64,000 bases of DNA from Nostoc commune NIES-4072 (GTDB lineage Bacteria > Cyanobacteriota > Cyanobacteriia > Cyanobacteriales > Nostocaceae), in assembly GCF_003113895.1 (NCBI RefSeq), contig NZ_BDUD01000001.1, positions 6,189,244 to 6,253,243 of the forward strand, read 5' to 3'. Made by a program: the position numbers and the translations under genes. The number at the start of each line of letters is the position of its first letter. Positions within the stretch are counted from its first letter, which is position 1. Positions 1 through 8,411 of the stretch are shown one piece after another. Under the pieces are notes generated by a model. The model had not been told where the DNA came from and ran no database searches. It saw nothing but the letters and a program-made list of their open reading frames with translations.

Positions 1-231
1 CGAATAGGGACGATTACCACTCGCCTCACTCGCCGAAATAGTTCGCATTAAAGCGCGGATATAGGGGTCGCCCTTTTTCATGACCAAAGGCGGCTGTTGA
101 ACTGTAAAGATGGGATCAGAAGGCGATCGCAAGTCTCCAATATACCATTGCAACAAATACACAAAGCCGAGAAGCGCGGCTATTGGCCCAATAAGTTTTT
201 CAACACCTTTGAATTCAAAGCCTTTCAGAAT
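1..231 (-). CDS. Membrane-anchored muramidase (lambda lysozyme-like, COG4678 type), partial
   Basis: Read on the minus strand, an open frame runs off the left edge. It has a hydrophobic segment (IGPIAALLGFVYLLQW), a short linker, and then PYIRALMRTISASEASGNRPYS. That last stretch resembles the N-terminus of phage-lambda-endolysin-like glycoside hydrolases, where the catalytic Glu lies in the ISxSE region. Such enzymes cleave peptidoglycan glycan strands; the anchor suggests action outside the plasma membrane. The start is unclear. An in-frame stop lies at 241-243, AGGAG at 236-240 looks like a ribosome binding site, and the only codons at the right distance are ATT (229-231) and CTG (226-228). 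The first standard start, GTG at 160-162, would cut into the membrane segment. An ATG at 266-268 lies in another frame, so a frameshift is also possible. The family call is from memory of the motif and only the first ~75 residues are present. Confidence 0.7.
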   Translation of the reverse strand, partial: MLKGFEFKGVEKLIGPIAALLGFVYLLQWYIGDLRSPSDPIFTVQQPPLVMKKGDPYIRALMRTISASEASGNRPYS

Positions 232-579
232 CCGACTCCTTCAAATTTGTTCTCTTTGCTAACAAAAATCATCGACGAACTTATTCCATTAAAGTTCACA
301 CCTAATTGTTAGTTATTATTCCCGATTTGCTCATTTTTTTAAGAATTAGGGAAAATGAGCATAAAGAGATACTCCCAACAATACCGATTAAGTATAATAT
401 CAATCGCTTCTTGTAGCATCCTACTTCCGATAAGAAATCGCTACCTTGCTCAAATCGTACTATTTTCGAGTTGCACTTCTAAAACTGGTTCATTGCTAAA
501 CTTCTGCATTTTGAGTGTGGGATAGTGCGATCGCTGACCTATGTTATAATTAAATGATTAATTTTTCGAATGATTAACT
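232..579. other. Intergenic, no gene seen
   Basis: AT-rich spacer between the divergent muramidase fragment and the DUF29 gene. It should hold both promoters. I see no convincing coding frame, RNA gene or repeat in it. Confidence 0.5.
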
Positions 580-1044
580 ATGACAACAGAAATATTAAAA
601 TCTGTTGAACCCACCCTTTACGAAGAAGATTATTATTTGTGGGTAGAAACAACACTTAAACAATTAGAAAATAAAGATATTGAAAATCTGGATTGGCAAC
701 ATTTAGTAGAAGAAATTGAAGCTTTGGGAATTGAACAAAGGCGAAAAGTAGAAAGTTACTTAAAACAATTATTAATTCATCTTTTACTTTATCGTTATTG
801 GGAAAATCAAAAACAAGATTGTCAACGAGGCTGGCAAATAGAAATAACTAATTTCCGTGATGAACTAGAATTTTCTTTTCGTTCCAAAACACTTTATAAC
901 TATTGTCTTAACTGCTTAGATGCAGTTTATATTAAAGCCAGAAGACAAGCAATTCAAAAAACAGCTTTACAGCCGGAAATTTTTCCAGAAAAATGCCCTT
1001 TTAGTCCTGAAGATATTTTCAATAATGAGTACTTTCCAGAATAA
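580..1044 (+). CDS. DUF29 family protein
   Basis: A 154-residue soluble, Glu/Lys-rich helical protein. Its N-terminus (YEEDYYLWVETTLKQLENK, then DWQHLVEEIEALG) and the following helical block (RRKVESYLKQLLIHLLLYRYW) are the typical DUF29 pattern. DUF29 proteins are multiplied in cyanobacterial genomes and have no established function. Length is normal for the family. The start is the ATG after an AT-rich leader. It stands alone between a divergent muramidase gene and a repeat-bearing gap, so the neighbourhood gives no clue to function. Confidence 0.85.
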   Translation: MTTEILKSVEPTLYEEDYYLWVETTLKQLENKDIENLDWQHLVEEIEALGIEQRRKVESYLKQLLIHLLLYRYWENQKQDCQRGWQIEITNFRDELEFSFRSKTLYNYCLNCLDAVYIKARRQAIQKTALQPEIFPEKCPFSPEDIFNNEYFPE

Positions 1045-1174
1045 AAGTAGTTTTGTTCTATCACTTTTTGTGAAGATTAAAGTAATAAGACGATCGCTCG
1101 TCTATCCTGAATCAGTGTAAGGATAAAGCGCATTGTGCTTTACCCTTTTGACTGTAAGATGGAGCGATCGCTTT

Positions 1175-1330
1175 AGGAGTGGAGGCAATACGGTTCGGAT
1201 AAGGTTTTTTGATGACACGCTCTAGATCCAAAGACGCGATAAATCGCCGTCTTTACAATAATCAGTCCTTTGTAGAGACGGCGATTTATCGCGTCTCTTG
1301 CCTTAACCGAACCGTATTAGGAGTGGAGGG
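1175..1330. mobile_element. MITE family A, copy 1, with ~12-bp target duplication
   Basis: The element proper is 1187-1318. It begins AATACGGTTCGG and ends CCGAACCGTATT, which are exact inverted repeats. It is flanked by AGGAGTGGAGGC (1175-1186) and AGGAGTGGAGGG (1319-1330), 11 of 12 identical, which looks like a target-site duplication. Inside is a perfect 21-bp inverted repeat (1232-1252 with 1276-1296) able to form a long hairpin. There is no transposase, so it would have been moved in trans. Related copies are at 11075-11193 and 46437-46556. Apart from this element, the gap between the DUF29 and SDR genes shows nothing recognisable. Confidence 0.85.
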
Positions 1331-1534
1331 GCGGTCATTACATTAAGCAAGCTACTTGACAAAGCGCTTAGTACAGCATTTCGTTAATTCGTAGCGAATT
1401 CTCCGTGTGCCTCTGCGCTTAAACTTTAACCCTCAAATCGCCACGAATTTACGCAAAGCTGAACTTAGGCTTAGGTGCAGCTTCTCCATGAAGATATGAG
1501 CCGATAACTTTGAAGAATAGAATCCTGTGGAATA

Positions 1535-2191
1535 TCAGCACTGTTGAAATAACTCCTTAAAGCTTTTCGAGGCTGCTTCTGGTTTAGCAACAATCTCGAC
1601 AATTTTATTGCGTGCATCTGCTTCAAGCAGCGCCTCAACAGCAACTTGGGCGACTTTTTGCCTGGGTATACTACCATCAAACAGTGTATCAGCACTCTGC
1701 ATCACGATCGCGTCGGAGTTATCTTCATTCTTCAACCCACCAGGTCGCACAATCGTATAGGTAAGACCACTTTTCTGGATATACTCTTCAGCTTGCTTTT
1801 TCCACACTAAAATCAGCCAAAACAAGTTCAGTGGATGGAAGAACTGCGAAGTACACAAAGAAGAAACTAAGACAAAATGCTCAATTCCCTTTGCCTTAGC
1901 GGCTTCTACTAAATTTTTAGTCCCTTCAAAATCTACTTTATAGGGGCCAGTGGGGTCAAAACTAGGTTTTGCACCAGTCGCAACCAACACAACTGTGCTA
2001 TCTTCCAACGCAGCAGTTAAACTTTCTGGTTGTAATACGTCGCCTACCACTAATTCGGCTTCAGGAGAGAGAATACCCCTAGCTTTCTCTATATCCCGCA
2101 CCAAAGCACGGACGGGAATATTCCGCGCTATCAATTCTTGCACAATCCGGCGACCTGTTTCACCTGTTGCCCCTGCTACAAATGCTTTCAT
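1535..2191 (-). CDS. NAD(P)-binding SDR-family oxidoreductase (NmrA-like, atypical)
   Basis: A 218-residue Rossmann-fold protein. The dinucleotide-binding glycine motif GATGETG is at residues 7-13. GDVLQPESL and VLVATGA form the second half of the cofactor site, and VVDFEGTKNLVEAAK-type sequence follows (here YKVDFEGTKNLVEAAK). The central FVLVSSLCTS and YTIVRPGGL segments are those of atypical SDRs such as YwnB/Tic62-like proteins. The classical YxxxK pair is not clear, so catalytic activity is uncertain; such proteins can act as NADPH-dependent regulators. The gene is monocistronic and read towards MITE copy 1. Substrate unknown. Confidence 0.85.
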   Translation of the reverse strand: MKAFVAGATGETGRRIVQELIARNIPVRALVRDIEKARGILSPEAELVVGDVLQPESLTAALEDSTVVLVATGAKPSFDPTGPYKVDFEGTKNLVEAAKAKGIEHFVLVSSLCTSQFFHPLNLFWLILVWKKQAEEYIQKSGLTYTIVRPGGLKNEDNSDAIVMQSADTLFDGSIPRQKVAQVAVEALLEADARNKIVEIVAKPEAASKSFKELFQQC

Positions 2192-2369
2192 GAGAAATGC
2201 TATCCTGGGAAACTATTGTGTGCTTGTTCAGTTCTTTATTTTAGTAATTCTATGGACTTGATGGTAGATTAATGAGGTTTCGGTAAAAATGGGATATTAG
2301 TGTGAAATGACCCAAGTACATGGGGAATTATTAATATAGACGAACGCTAAAATATACATTAATGCATTT

Positions 2370-3044
2370 ATGCTTTCAAGAAAAAGCGAATATAAATCCT
2401 GGGAAATAACAGAAGCAGTTTTACCTGTAGCCTCCAGCCAAGAAGCAGCTGAGGACACATTAATAGAAGCAAATGTAGCGACGGTCACAAAATTTTACGG
2501 TCGTTATCAAGATTTTATGGAAATGCCTGCCTCAGCAGAGAAGGTTGCCCAGTATCTTAATAATCACGCCTCATGGTTTTCCCGTTGCGCTGAACCCATG
2601 AAGGTGCAATTACTTGGGGAAAATGGCTACGCTTTAGTAATTGGTCGTTTTGGTGCTTTTGGTTATGATGTAGAACCTAAAATTGGTTTGGAATTGTTGC
2701 CTCCAGACGCAGGTATTTACCGCATCCGTACAATCCCTATTCCTGACTATCAACCGCCTGGTTATGACGTAGACTACCGGGCATCTCTACAGTTAATAGA
2801 AAATAATACTTCCAGTAGTATTGGTGAAATTACCAGAGTTGAATGGGAATTAGATTTAATAGTTGATTTGCACTTTCCCAGATTTATTCAGCGATTACCC
2901 AAATCTATAATTCAATCTACAGGCGATCGCTTACTTAACCAAATTGTCCGCCAAGTCTCCCGCCGCTTAACTCGCAAAGTTCAAGAGGATTTTCATAAAT
3001 CTTTGGCAATACCCTTTCCTGCTAATTCAAAACAAAAGCGGTAA
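2370..3044 (+). CDS. DUF1997 domain-containing protein
   Basis: A 224-residue protein with no signal peptide. The core (FYGRYQDFMEMPASAEKVAQYLNNH, split here only by description; then WFSRCAEPMKVQLLG, YALVIGRFGAFGYDVEPKIGLELLP) matches the DUF1997 family of cyanobacteria and plastids, which has a START/SRPBCC-like layout. The conserved closing part is PRFIQRLPKSIIQSTGDRL, followed by a basic helix. Function is not established. It converges on the DUF4079 gene, with a strong hairpin between them. Confidence 0.8.
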   Translation: MLSRKSEYKSWEITEAVLPVASSQEAAEDTLIEANVATVTKFYGRYQDFMEMPASAEKVAQYLNNHASWFSRCAEPMKVQLLGENGYALVIGRFGAFGYDVEPKIGLELLPPDAGIYRIRTIPIPDYQPPGYDVDYRASLQLIENNTSSSIGEITRVEWELDLIVDLHFPRFIQRLPKSIIQSTGDRLLNQIVRQVSRRLTRKVQEDFHKSLAIPFPANSKQKR

Positions 3045-3050
3045 GTCAAC

Positions 3051-3096
3051 AGTCCTTTGCCATTTGTCAAAAATTAATGACAAACGACAAAGGACT
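3051..3096. terminator. Hairpin between convergent genes
   Basis: AGTCCTTTGCCATTTGTCA (3051-3069) pairs with TGACAAACGACAAAGGACT (3078-3096) with two mismatches and a short AT-rich loop. It lies 6 bases after the DUF1997 stop and 6 bases before the DUF4079 stop on the other strand, so a bidirectional terminator is likely. There is no long T-run. Confidence 0.6.
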
Positions 3097-3102
3097 ACTT
3101 AA

Positions 3103-3573
3103 CTATGCTTTAGTGAGAATTCTTTGGACAATTTGCACGCCGGTGACAGCCTGCCAAGCAAAAAGCCCCAAAAGGGTAAAATTCACCAGAATATGAGTTG
3201 CCCGCGCCCAATTTGCCCCTTTTTGCATATAAGGCGACAAAGCAGCAGAAAATGCAATCATACCCGTCATACCCAGTCCTGCCAGCAGGTGAGGCGCGAC
3301 AAATAACTTGCCATTATTGATGTAAGTGACACCCATCCCTCCAATTGCACCTATAACCATCAAAGCTAGGAGTATAGACCCGATTTGGTAGTGTCTGACG
3401 TTATATCTACCTTTAATCAGTTCTTTCTTTTCTTCCCCCTGAGCATTTCTGGTACGCTGTACTTGCAGCCCTAAGTAGGCAGCATAAATTGAAAGTACTA
3501 ATAGCGCCCACATTAGCACCGGATGAAAGAAATTCAGCCAATATTTCACCGACGCGGAAAGTTCCAAGCTCAT
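3103..3573 (-). CDS. DUF4079 family membrane protein
   Basis: A small integral membrane protein with about four membrane helices. They lie near residues 12-32 (FFHPVLMWALLVLSIYAAYLG), 65-85, 96-115 (LLAGLGMTGMIAFSAAL) and 130-148. The basic loop RTRNAQGEEKKELIKGRYNVRHYQIGS-like segment follows helix 1. The pattern resembles the cyanobacterial DUF4079 family, whose His-containing helices recall b-type cytochromes; that link is inference. I chose the ATG at 3571-3573 over the upstream TTG at 3588, because MSLELSASVKYW is the usual kind of N-terminus. The gene is convergent with the DUF1997 gene. Confidence 0.8.
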   Translation of the reverse strand: MSLELSASVKYWLNFFHPVLMWALLVLSIYAAYLGLQVQRTRNAQGEEKKELIKGRYNVRHYQIGSILLALMVIGAIGGMGVTYINNGKLFVAPHLLAGLGMTGMIAFSAALSPYMQKGANWARATHILVNFTLLGLFAWQAVTGVQIVQRILTKA

Positions 3574-3839
3574 CGTGTTCTCGCCCAATTATAAAATCTT
3601 CATAAAAATTAGCATAATTCTATTTTCTGTGCTTAAAGTTGCACAAATAAAAAGAGGCTAAGAAAGAGAAGAATTTTCATCGACCCAATAGCCAGAATGT
3701 TTACCAAGACTGCTTTTATTGAATTTGAATTTAGAATGAGTGAATTTTGAATTGCATAAACCTCTTGCCAAAGTGGATAAATAATCTCAGACTAAATTTT
3801 GAGGGTAGACGAACAAAACCCCTGTGTGGGATCTCATTC

Positions 3840-5123
3840 ATGACTGAAAACAACGATACTTTGCTGCTAAAAGCTGCTAAAAGCGGCGATATCAAGGGTC
3901 TGTGTGCGCTACTGGCTGCTGGTGCGAGGGTGGACGCGTGCGATCGCCTTGGCACGACGGCGTTAATGTTTGCTGCCAATTTAGGCTATACCGAAATTGT
4001 GCGATCGCTATTAGATGCTGGGGCAAATATCAACTTGCCTAGAAAACTCTATGGTTTGACGGCTTTGATGTTGGCGGCTAGTGCCAAACAGCTTGACATT
4101 TTGCAGCTTTTACTATCTAAAGGTGCTGATGTCAATGCCACTAATGAAGATGGCAGTACAGCTTTAATGGCAGCTGTAGTTAAAGGTCATATCGATGTAG
4201 TGCGAGTTTTATTGGCTGCTGGTGCAAAGGTGAATATCGCAGATAAAGATGATGATACTGCCTTGAAACTGGCCATTAAGCAGGGACAAATAGAAGTTTT
4301 ACAAGCAATTCTCCAAACTGGTGTCGATGTCAATATTCGAGATGAGGAGGGTGAGACGCTCTTAACATTAGCGGCAGATTTGGGACATCTAGAGGTTGTG
4401 GAAGCACTGCTAGCAGCCGGAGCTGATGTGAATGTGAAAAATGCCGATGGTGGAACTGCCCTATCGGCAGCAGCAGCTGCTGGACATAGTGCGATCGCAG
4501 CAGCTTTACTAAATCGAGGTGCCCAAATTAATCTCCAAGACCAAGATGGTGAAACTGCCCTACACCTTGCCGTTGTGGAAGGCTACATTGATGTTGTGCA
4601 AGTGTTACTTAACAGGGGTGCAGATGTCCAAATTAGGAACCACCTGGGTGATACGCCACTGCTTGTAGCAGCATTGCAGGGACACAGCCATATCGTCGAA
4701 GCATTATTGCATTCTGGGGCAGATATTACTGAGAAAAACCTTGGTGAAGTACCTTTGACGCTGGCTGCATCACAGGGACACACCCAAACAGTGAAAGTGC
4801 TGCTAAACTATGGTGCTGATGCCAACACTGCGGGCGATGATGGCAAAACTGCTTTGATCAAGGCAACCGAACGCAAGCACACAGAGATAATACATTTGTT
4901 GCTGGCGAAGGGAGCAGATGTAAATTTTCAAGACTCAGCGAAGGCAACAGCATTGATGTGGGCTGCCTCAGCAGGTTACGGCGAAATTGTGCAGTTGTTA
5001 CTGCAAGCTGGGGCAGATGTGAATTTGAAAAACCGGGGTGGTTATACTGCTTTAATGATTGCAGAATTTAATGGTTATAAAAATGTGGTGCAAAGCCTGC
5101 AAAAAGCTGGGGCGCAAGAATAG
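3840..5123 (+). CDS. Ankyrin-repeat protein
   Basis: A 427-residue protein made almost entirely of about twelve to thirteen 33-residue ankyrin repeats. Each has the pattern G-x-TALxxAAxxGHxxIVxxLLxxGADVN. The N-terminal cap starts MTENNDTLLLKAAKSGD, so I place the start at 3840 rather than at an in-frame ATG 93 bases upstream. The repeats extend to the very end, with no catalytic domain, signal peptide or membrane segment. It should therefore be a soluble protein-protein interaction scaffold; the partner is unknown. One repeat (ITEKNLGEVPLTLAASQGH) is a residue short. GCGATCGC octamers occur within the repeats. Confidence 0.95.
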   Translation: MTENNDTLLLKAAKSGDIKGLCALLAAGARVDACDRLGTTALMFAANLGYTEIVRSLLDAGANINLPRKLYGLTALMLAASAKQLDILQLLLSKGADVNATNEDGSTALMAAVVKGHIDVVRVLLAAGAKVNIADKDDDTALKLAIKQGQIEVLQAILQTGVDVNIRDEEGETLLTLAADLGHLEVVEALLAAGADVNVKNADGGTALSAAAAAGHSAIAAALLNRGAQINLQDQDGETALHLAVVEGYIDVVQVLLNRGADVQIRNHLGDTPLLVAALQGHSHIVEALLHSGADITEKNLGEVPLTLAASQGHTQTVKVLLNYGADANTAGDDGKTALIKATERKHTEIIHLLLAKGADVNFQDSAKATALMWAASAGYGEIVQLLLQAGADVNLKNRGGYTALMIAEFNGYKNVVQSLQKAGAQE

Positions 5124-5356
5124 CTAATAGCCATCTAAAATCTTTTGTTTCCTGATTTGCCAGACGATAATAATTCTTCTGAATGATCATTTTTTTAATT
5201 GTCCAGCACGAATGAGTTGTACAGTTTTTCTGCCTATGCGACAAAATCTGTTTCATATAACTAGACTGTGCTTTTCGTAACGTCAGAGAGTATACGAGGC
5301 GATCGCCTCTTGTTCCTGTCACAATATCTAAATAAGCCTATATTTTAATTTCAAAA

Positions 5357-5803
5357 ATGTCTGCTAAAAATACAAATAATCAAAATCGTATCCAATCTCG
5401 TGACTGGCCAATTGAACAATTACCTGGACTAAGCGACGAAGAACAATCTCAACTACACAATTTTGGAATTCCTAGTACAGTAGCACTAATCAAACAAGGG
5501 AAAACTTTAGAGAAAAGACTAGCATTAGCAAATAAACTACAGATTCATCTTCAGTATGTAAATAAATGGATGGCTTTAGCTGACTTGGCGCGTATTCCCA
5601 GTGTAGGCATACAATATTGTGGTTTATTGCTCCATGCAGGTATTGCTTCAGTTGCACAGTTAGCTCAAACTCCCAGTCACAGATTGCACCAACAAATTAT
5701 GCGCTTGCAGGTAGCAACAATGCAGCGACGAGATTTATGTCCAGCGATTGAATTAGTACAACAGTGGAGTCAGCAAGCGAAAATAGTGGGAAATGGGGAG
5801 TAG
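5357..5803 (+). CDS. DUF4332 domain-containing protein
   Basis: A 148-residue helical protein. The N-terminal part (WPIEQLPGLSDEEQSQLHNFG) and the second half (LARIPSVGIQYCGLLLHAGIASVAQLAQT) look like two helix-hairpin-helix-like units, as in DUF4332 proteins. That fold suggests nucleic-acid or protein binding, but no function is established. The gene ends directly at a heptamer-repeat tract, from which its last few codons are partly derived. Confidence 0.8.
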   Translation: MSAKNTNNQNRIQSRDWPIEQLPGLSDEEQSQLHNFGIPSTVALIKQGKTLEKRLALANKLQIHLQYVNKWMALADLARIPSVGIQYCGLLLHAGIASVAQLAQTPSHRLHQQIMRLQVATMQRRDLCPAIELVQQWSQQAKIVGNGE

Positions 5804-5955
5804 GGAGTGGGGAGTGGGGGCAGGGGGAGCAGGGAGCAGGGAGCAGGGAGCAGGGAGCAAAGGAGAGAGTTGAGAGAGTTTTCCCCTCTGCCCCCCGCGC
5901 CCTGCCCCTCCACCTCTTTCCCATGCCCAATTCCCAATGCCCAATGCCCTAATCC
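5792..5955. repeat. GGGAGCA heptamer tandem repeats and CCCAATG repeats
   Basis: GGGAGTGGGGAGTGG and then four or more direct GGGAGCA heptamers run from 5792 to about 5861. A run of CCCAATG/CCCAATT units fills 5926-5950. These are the short tandemly repeated repetitive (STRR) sequences typical of heterocyst-forming cyanobacteria. Similar tracts occur near 10280, 11580, 28262, 51003 and 62870. They lie between two gene 3' ends here. Confidence 0.8.
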
Positions 5956-6570
5956 CTAATCTTTAGCTAAAACACCATTAAGGAAGATATCAGCAAGTCC
6001 TTCTGCCATTTCCTGCATTTGTTGAGGAGAAGCATCAGGTTCCATGAGGGTGTTGTTGGAAAAACCTGCGATCGCAAACATTCCTAAAAAAACTTTGGCT
6101 ACCAGCTTGGCGTCCATTTTGCGATAAATGCCTTTATCCATCGCTGTTTGAAAAAACGCTTCGCCCACATCGGACATTTTGGTAATGACTTCTAATTGAA
6201 TGCGATCGCGCAAGTCGGGGTGAAACTGCACCTCCATAAAACAGACGCGCATTAAATCGGCATTTTTTTGAAAATTCCACATCCGGCGACGCATCACCTG
6301 AGCTACGGCTTTATAGCTGCCCATTTCACTTAATTCTGTCAGCAAATCTGTGAGAATCTCCACCCATCCACTCGTCGCTACTTCCACCAAAATTGCCTTT
6401 TTATTGGCAAAATGACGAAATAGAGTCCCTTCAGCTACACCTGCCGCCTGTGCTAAATCACGAGTGGTAGTGCCGTCAAATCCCTGAGCGGCGAACAAGC
6501 GTTGTGCTGCCTGCAAAATCCGGGTGCGCGTCTGAGCCTCTGAAGGTGGGGAAGAATTAAAAACTCGCAT
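5956..6570 (-). CDS. TetR/AcrR-family transcriptional regulator
   Basis: A 204-residue protein. The N-terminal helix-turn-helix (RILQAAQRLFAAQGFDGTT, TRDLAQAAGVAEGTLFRHF, NKKAILVEV) is residues 15-62 and is classical TetR. The C-terminal ligand/dimer domain is all-helical, and its ligand cannot be inferred. It is divergent from the M16 peptidase pair, and a palindrome that could be its operator (6676-6693) lies between them. The simplest model is repression of itself and the peptidases. Confidence 0.92.
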   Translation of the reverse strand: MRVFNSSPPSEAQTRTRILQAAQRLFAAQGFDGTTTRDLAQAAGVAEGTLFRHFANKKAILVEVATSGWVEILTDLLTELSEMGSYKAVAQVMRRRMWNFQKNADLMRVCFMEVQFHPDLRDRIQLEVITKMSDVGEAFFQTAMDKGIYRKMDAKLVAKVFLGMFAIAGFSNNTLMEPDASPQQMQEMAEGLADIFLNGVLAKD

Positions 6571-6675
6571 AACAGTTATGGTGAAATTTGCGGAACACGA
6601 TTTGTAGCATTATTGTCTAACGTCAAGTAAAAAAGCCTAACAAGCTTAATACAAGATTAACGTCTTTTTGCTAAG

Positions 6676-6693
6676 TACCTAGTTTGTTAGGTA
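6676..6693. promoter_or_regulatory. Candidate TetR operator
   Basis: TACCTAGTTTGTTAGGTA has perfect 6-bp arms around a 6-bp spacer, the size of a TetR-family operator. A second, divided match CCTAACAA (6636-6643) is the exact reverse complement of TTGTTAGG (6684-6691). Both lie in the 149-bp divergent promoter region. Binding is inferred, not shown. Confidence 0.5.
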
Positions 6694-6719
6694 GTGTAAC
6701 TTTATCTTAATTTTTGCTT

Positions 6720-8375
6720 ATGAACCAGATCAGTCGGTCAATTTTAGTTTTTAGATTGGGAATTTTGGATTGGTCAGATAAAGTATCTGTGATATTGCGG
6801 CGGTTGTTTGTCGCTTTGTTGGCTTTGATTATCCTCTGGTGGGGATTGCTGCCAGAAATTGCTCTGGCTCAAACTCAGACCGCACCCCCTCCCCAAAGAG
6901 TGCTGCAACCTACAAAAACTCAAACTCCACCAGTTCAAAGTTCGATCCAACCTTATCTAAATCGAGTTATCAAGCAGTTAACGGAGTTTCGCCTCGACAA
7001 TGGTCTAAAATTCATTGTTTTGGAACGACATCAAGCGCCTGTAGTTTCTTTTATTACTTATGCCAATGTCGGTGGTGTGGATGAGCCAGATGGCAAAACT
7101 GGTGTAGCTCACTTTCTAGAACATTTGGCGTTTAAAGGCACAACGCGCATTGGTACAGAAAACTATAAGGCAGAAAAACCTCTATTAGAAACCTTAGAAC
7201 GATTAGATGGTCAAATTAAAACAGCAAAAGCTAATGGCAAAAAAGATGAGGTTGCTCGGTTAGAAGCTGAGTTTAAGCGAGTGGAAGCGCAAGCAGCCAA
7301 GCTTGTTAAGCAAAACGAATTGGGGCGAATTGTCGAACAAGCGGGAGGTGTGGGTTTAAATGCCAATACTTCAACTGAAGCTACCCGTTATTTGTACAGC
7401 TTTCCTGCCAATAAGCTGGAACTTTGGATGTCGCTGGAGTCGGAACGATTTCTCGATCCTGTAATTCGGCGTGAGTTTTATAAAGAGAGAGATGTAATTT
7501 TAGAGGAACGACGAATGCGGGTGGAAAATTCACCCATTGGACTAATGGTGGAGAAATTTATTGATACTGCTTACAAAGTTCATCCCTACAGACGTCCGGT
7601 GATTGGTTATGACAAAGATATCCGCAATCTGACACCAGAAGATGTGCAAAAGTTTTTTGATACTCACTACGTACCAAGTAATTTGACCATTGCCATTGTC
7701 GGAGATGTTAACCCGGCTGAGGTAAAAAAACTGGCGCAAACTTATTTTGGCCGCTATCAAGCAAAAACCAAAGCTGTTGAAGAAATCCCCGTGGAACCGC
7801 CACAACAACAAACACGAGAAGTTACTTTACAGCTACCTTCTCAACCCTGGTATTTAGAAGGTTATCATCGTCCGGCAATTACCCATCCAGATAATGCAGT
7901 CTATGAAATCATTGGTAGCTTATTAAGTGATGGGCGCACGTCGCGGTTGTATAAGTCTTTGGTAGAAAAGCAACGCTTGGCGCTAAATGCTCAAGGTTAC
8001 AGTGGATTTCCTGGAGATAAATACCCAAACCTGATGTTATTCTATGCTCTCACGGCTCCCGGTCATACGGTTGATGAGTTGGCAGTGGCTTTGCGCCAAG
8101 AAATTGACAAATTAAAAACTGAACCTGTAGCAACGGTTGATTTGGAACGAGTGAAAACCCAAGCACGAGCGGGTTTGTTACGTACCCTCGATTCAAATAT
8201 GGGGATGGCTCAACAATTGTTGGAATATGAGGTGAAAACTGGCTCTTGGCGGAACTTGTTTAAGCAGTTGGATGATATTTCGGCGGTAACTACGGCTGAT
8301 ATTGTGCGGGTGGCAAAGGAGACGTTTACGCCAAAAAATCGCACGATTGGAAAGTTGTTGTCGAAAGAAGCTTAA
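6720..8375 (+). CDS. M16 zinc peptidase, catalytic subunit, exported
   Basis: A 551-residue protein of the M16 (processing peptidase/insulinase) family. It has an N-terminal membrane segment or signal sequence (LFVALLALIILWWGLL, ending ALAQT), so it should act in the periplasm or thylakoid lumen. The inverted zinc motif HFLEH is near residue 130. The third ligand is expected about 75-80 residues later in the LWMSLESERF helix. Between them is a Lys/Glu-rich helical insertion (about residues 155-205). The second M16 domain lacks the Arg/Tyr pair. The start is the ATG at 6720 rather than the in-frame TTG six bases earlier. It is followed after 36 bases by the non-catalytic partner. Likely role: degradation of exported peptides or proteins. 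Confidence 0.92.
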   Translation: MNQISRSILVFRLGILDWSDKVSVILRRLFVALLALIILWWGLLPEIALAQTQTAPPPQRVLQPTKTQTPPVQSSIQPYLNRVIKQLTEFRLDNGLKFIVLERHQAPVVSFITYANVGGVDEPDGKTGVAHFLEHLAFKGTTRIGTENYKAEKPLLETLERLDGQIKTAKANGKKDEVARLEAEFKRVEAQAAKLVKQNELGRIVEQAGGVGLNANTSTEATRYLYSFPANKLELWMSLESERFLDPVIRREFYKERDVILEERRMRVENSPIGLMVEKFIDTAYKVHPYRRPVIGYDKDIRNLTPEDVQKFFDTHYVPSNLTIAIVGDVNPAEVKKLAQTYFGRYQAKTKAVEEIPVEPPQQQTREVTLQLPSQPWYLEGYHRPAITHPDNAVYEIIGSLLSDGRTSRLYKSLVEKQRLALNAQGYSGFPGDKYPNLMLFYALTAPGHTVDELAVALRQEIDKLKTEPVATVDLERVKTQARAGLLRTLDSNMGMAQQLLEYEVKTGSWRNLFKQLDDISAVTTADIVRVAKETFTPKNRTIGKLLSKEA

Positions 8376-8411
8376 GAGAAACAAACCGCAAAGGGCGTAA
8401 AGGAGAGAGAT

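Noticed and set aside
97..312. 71-codon plus-strand frame
   Set aside because: It is antisense to the muramidase fragment, whose motifs are convincing.
5820..5861. Possible CRISPR-like array
   Set aside because: Direct repeats are 7 bases and contiguous, without spacers; these are short tandem repeats.
5697..5952. Overlapping short frames in both strands
   Set aside because: Produced by the G-rich heptamer tract; low-complexity Gly/Glu/Ser or Pro/Leu/Ser translations.
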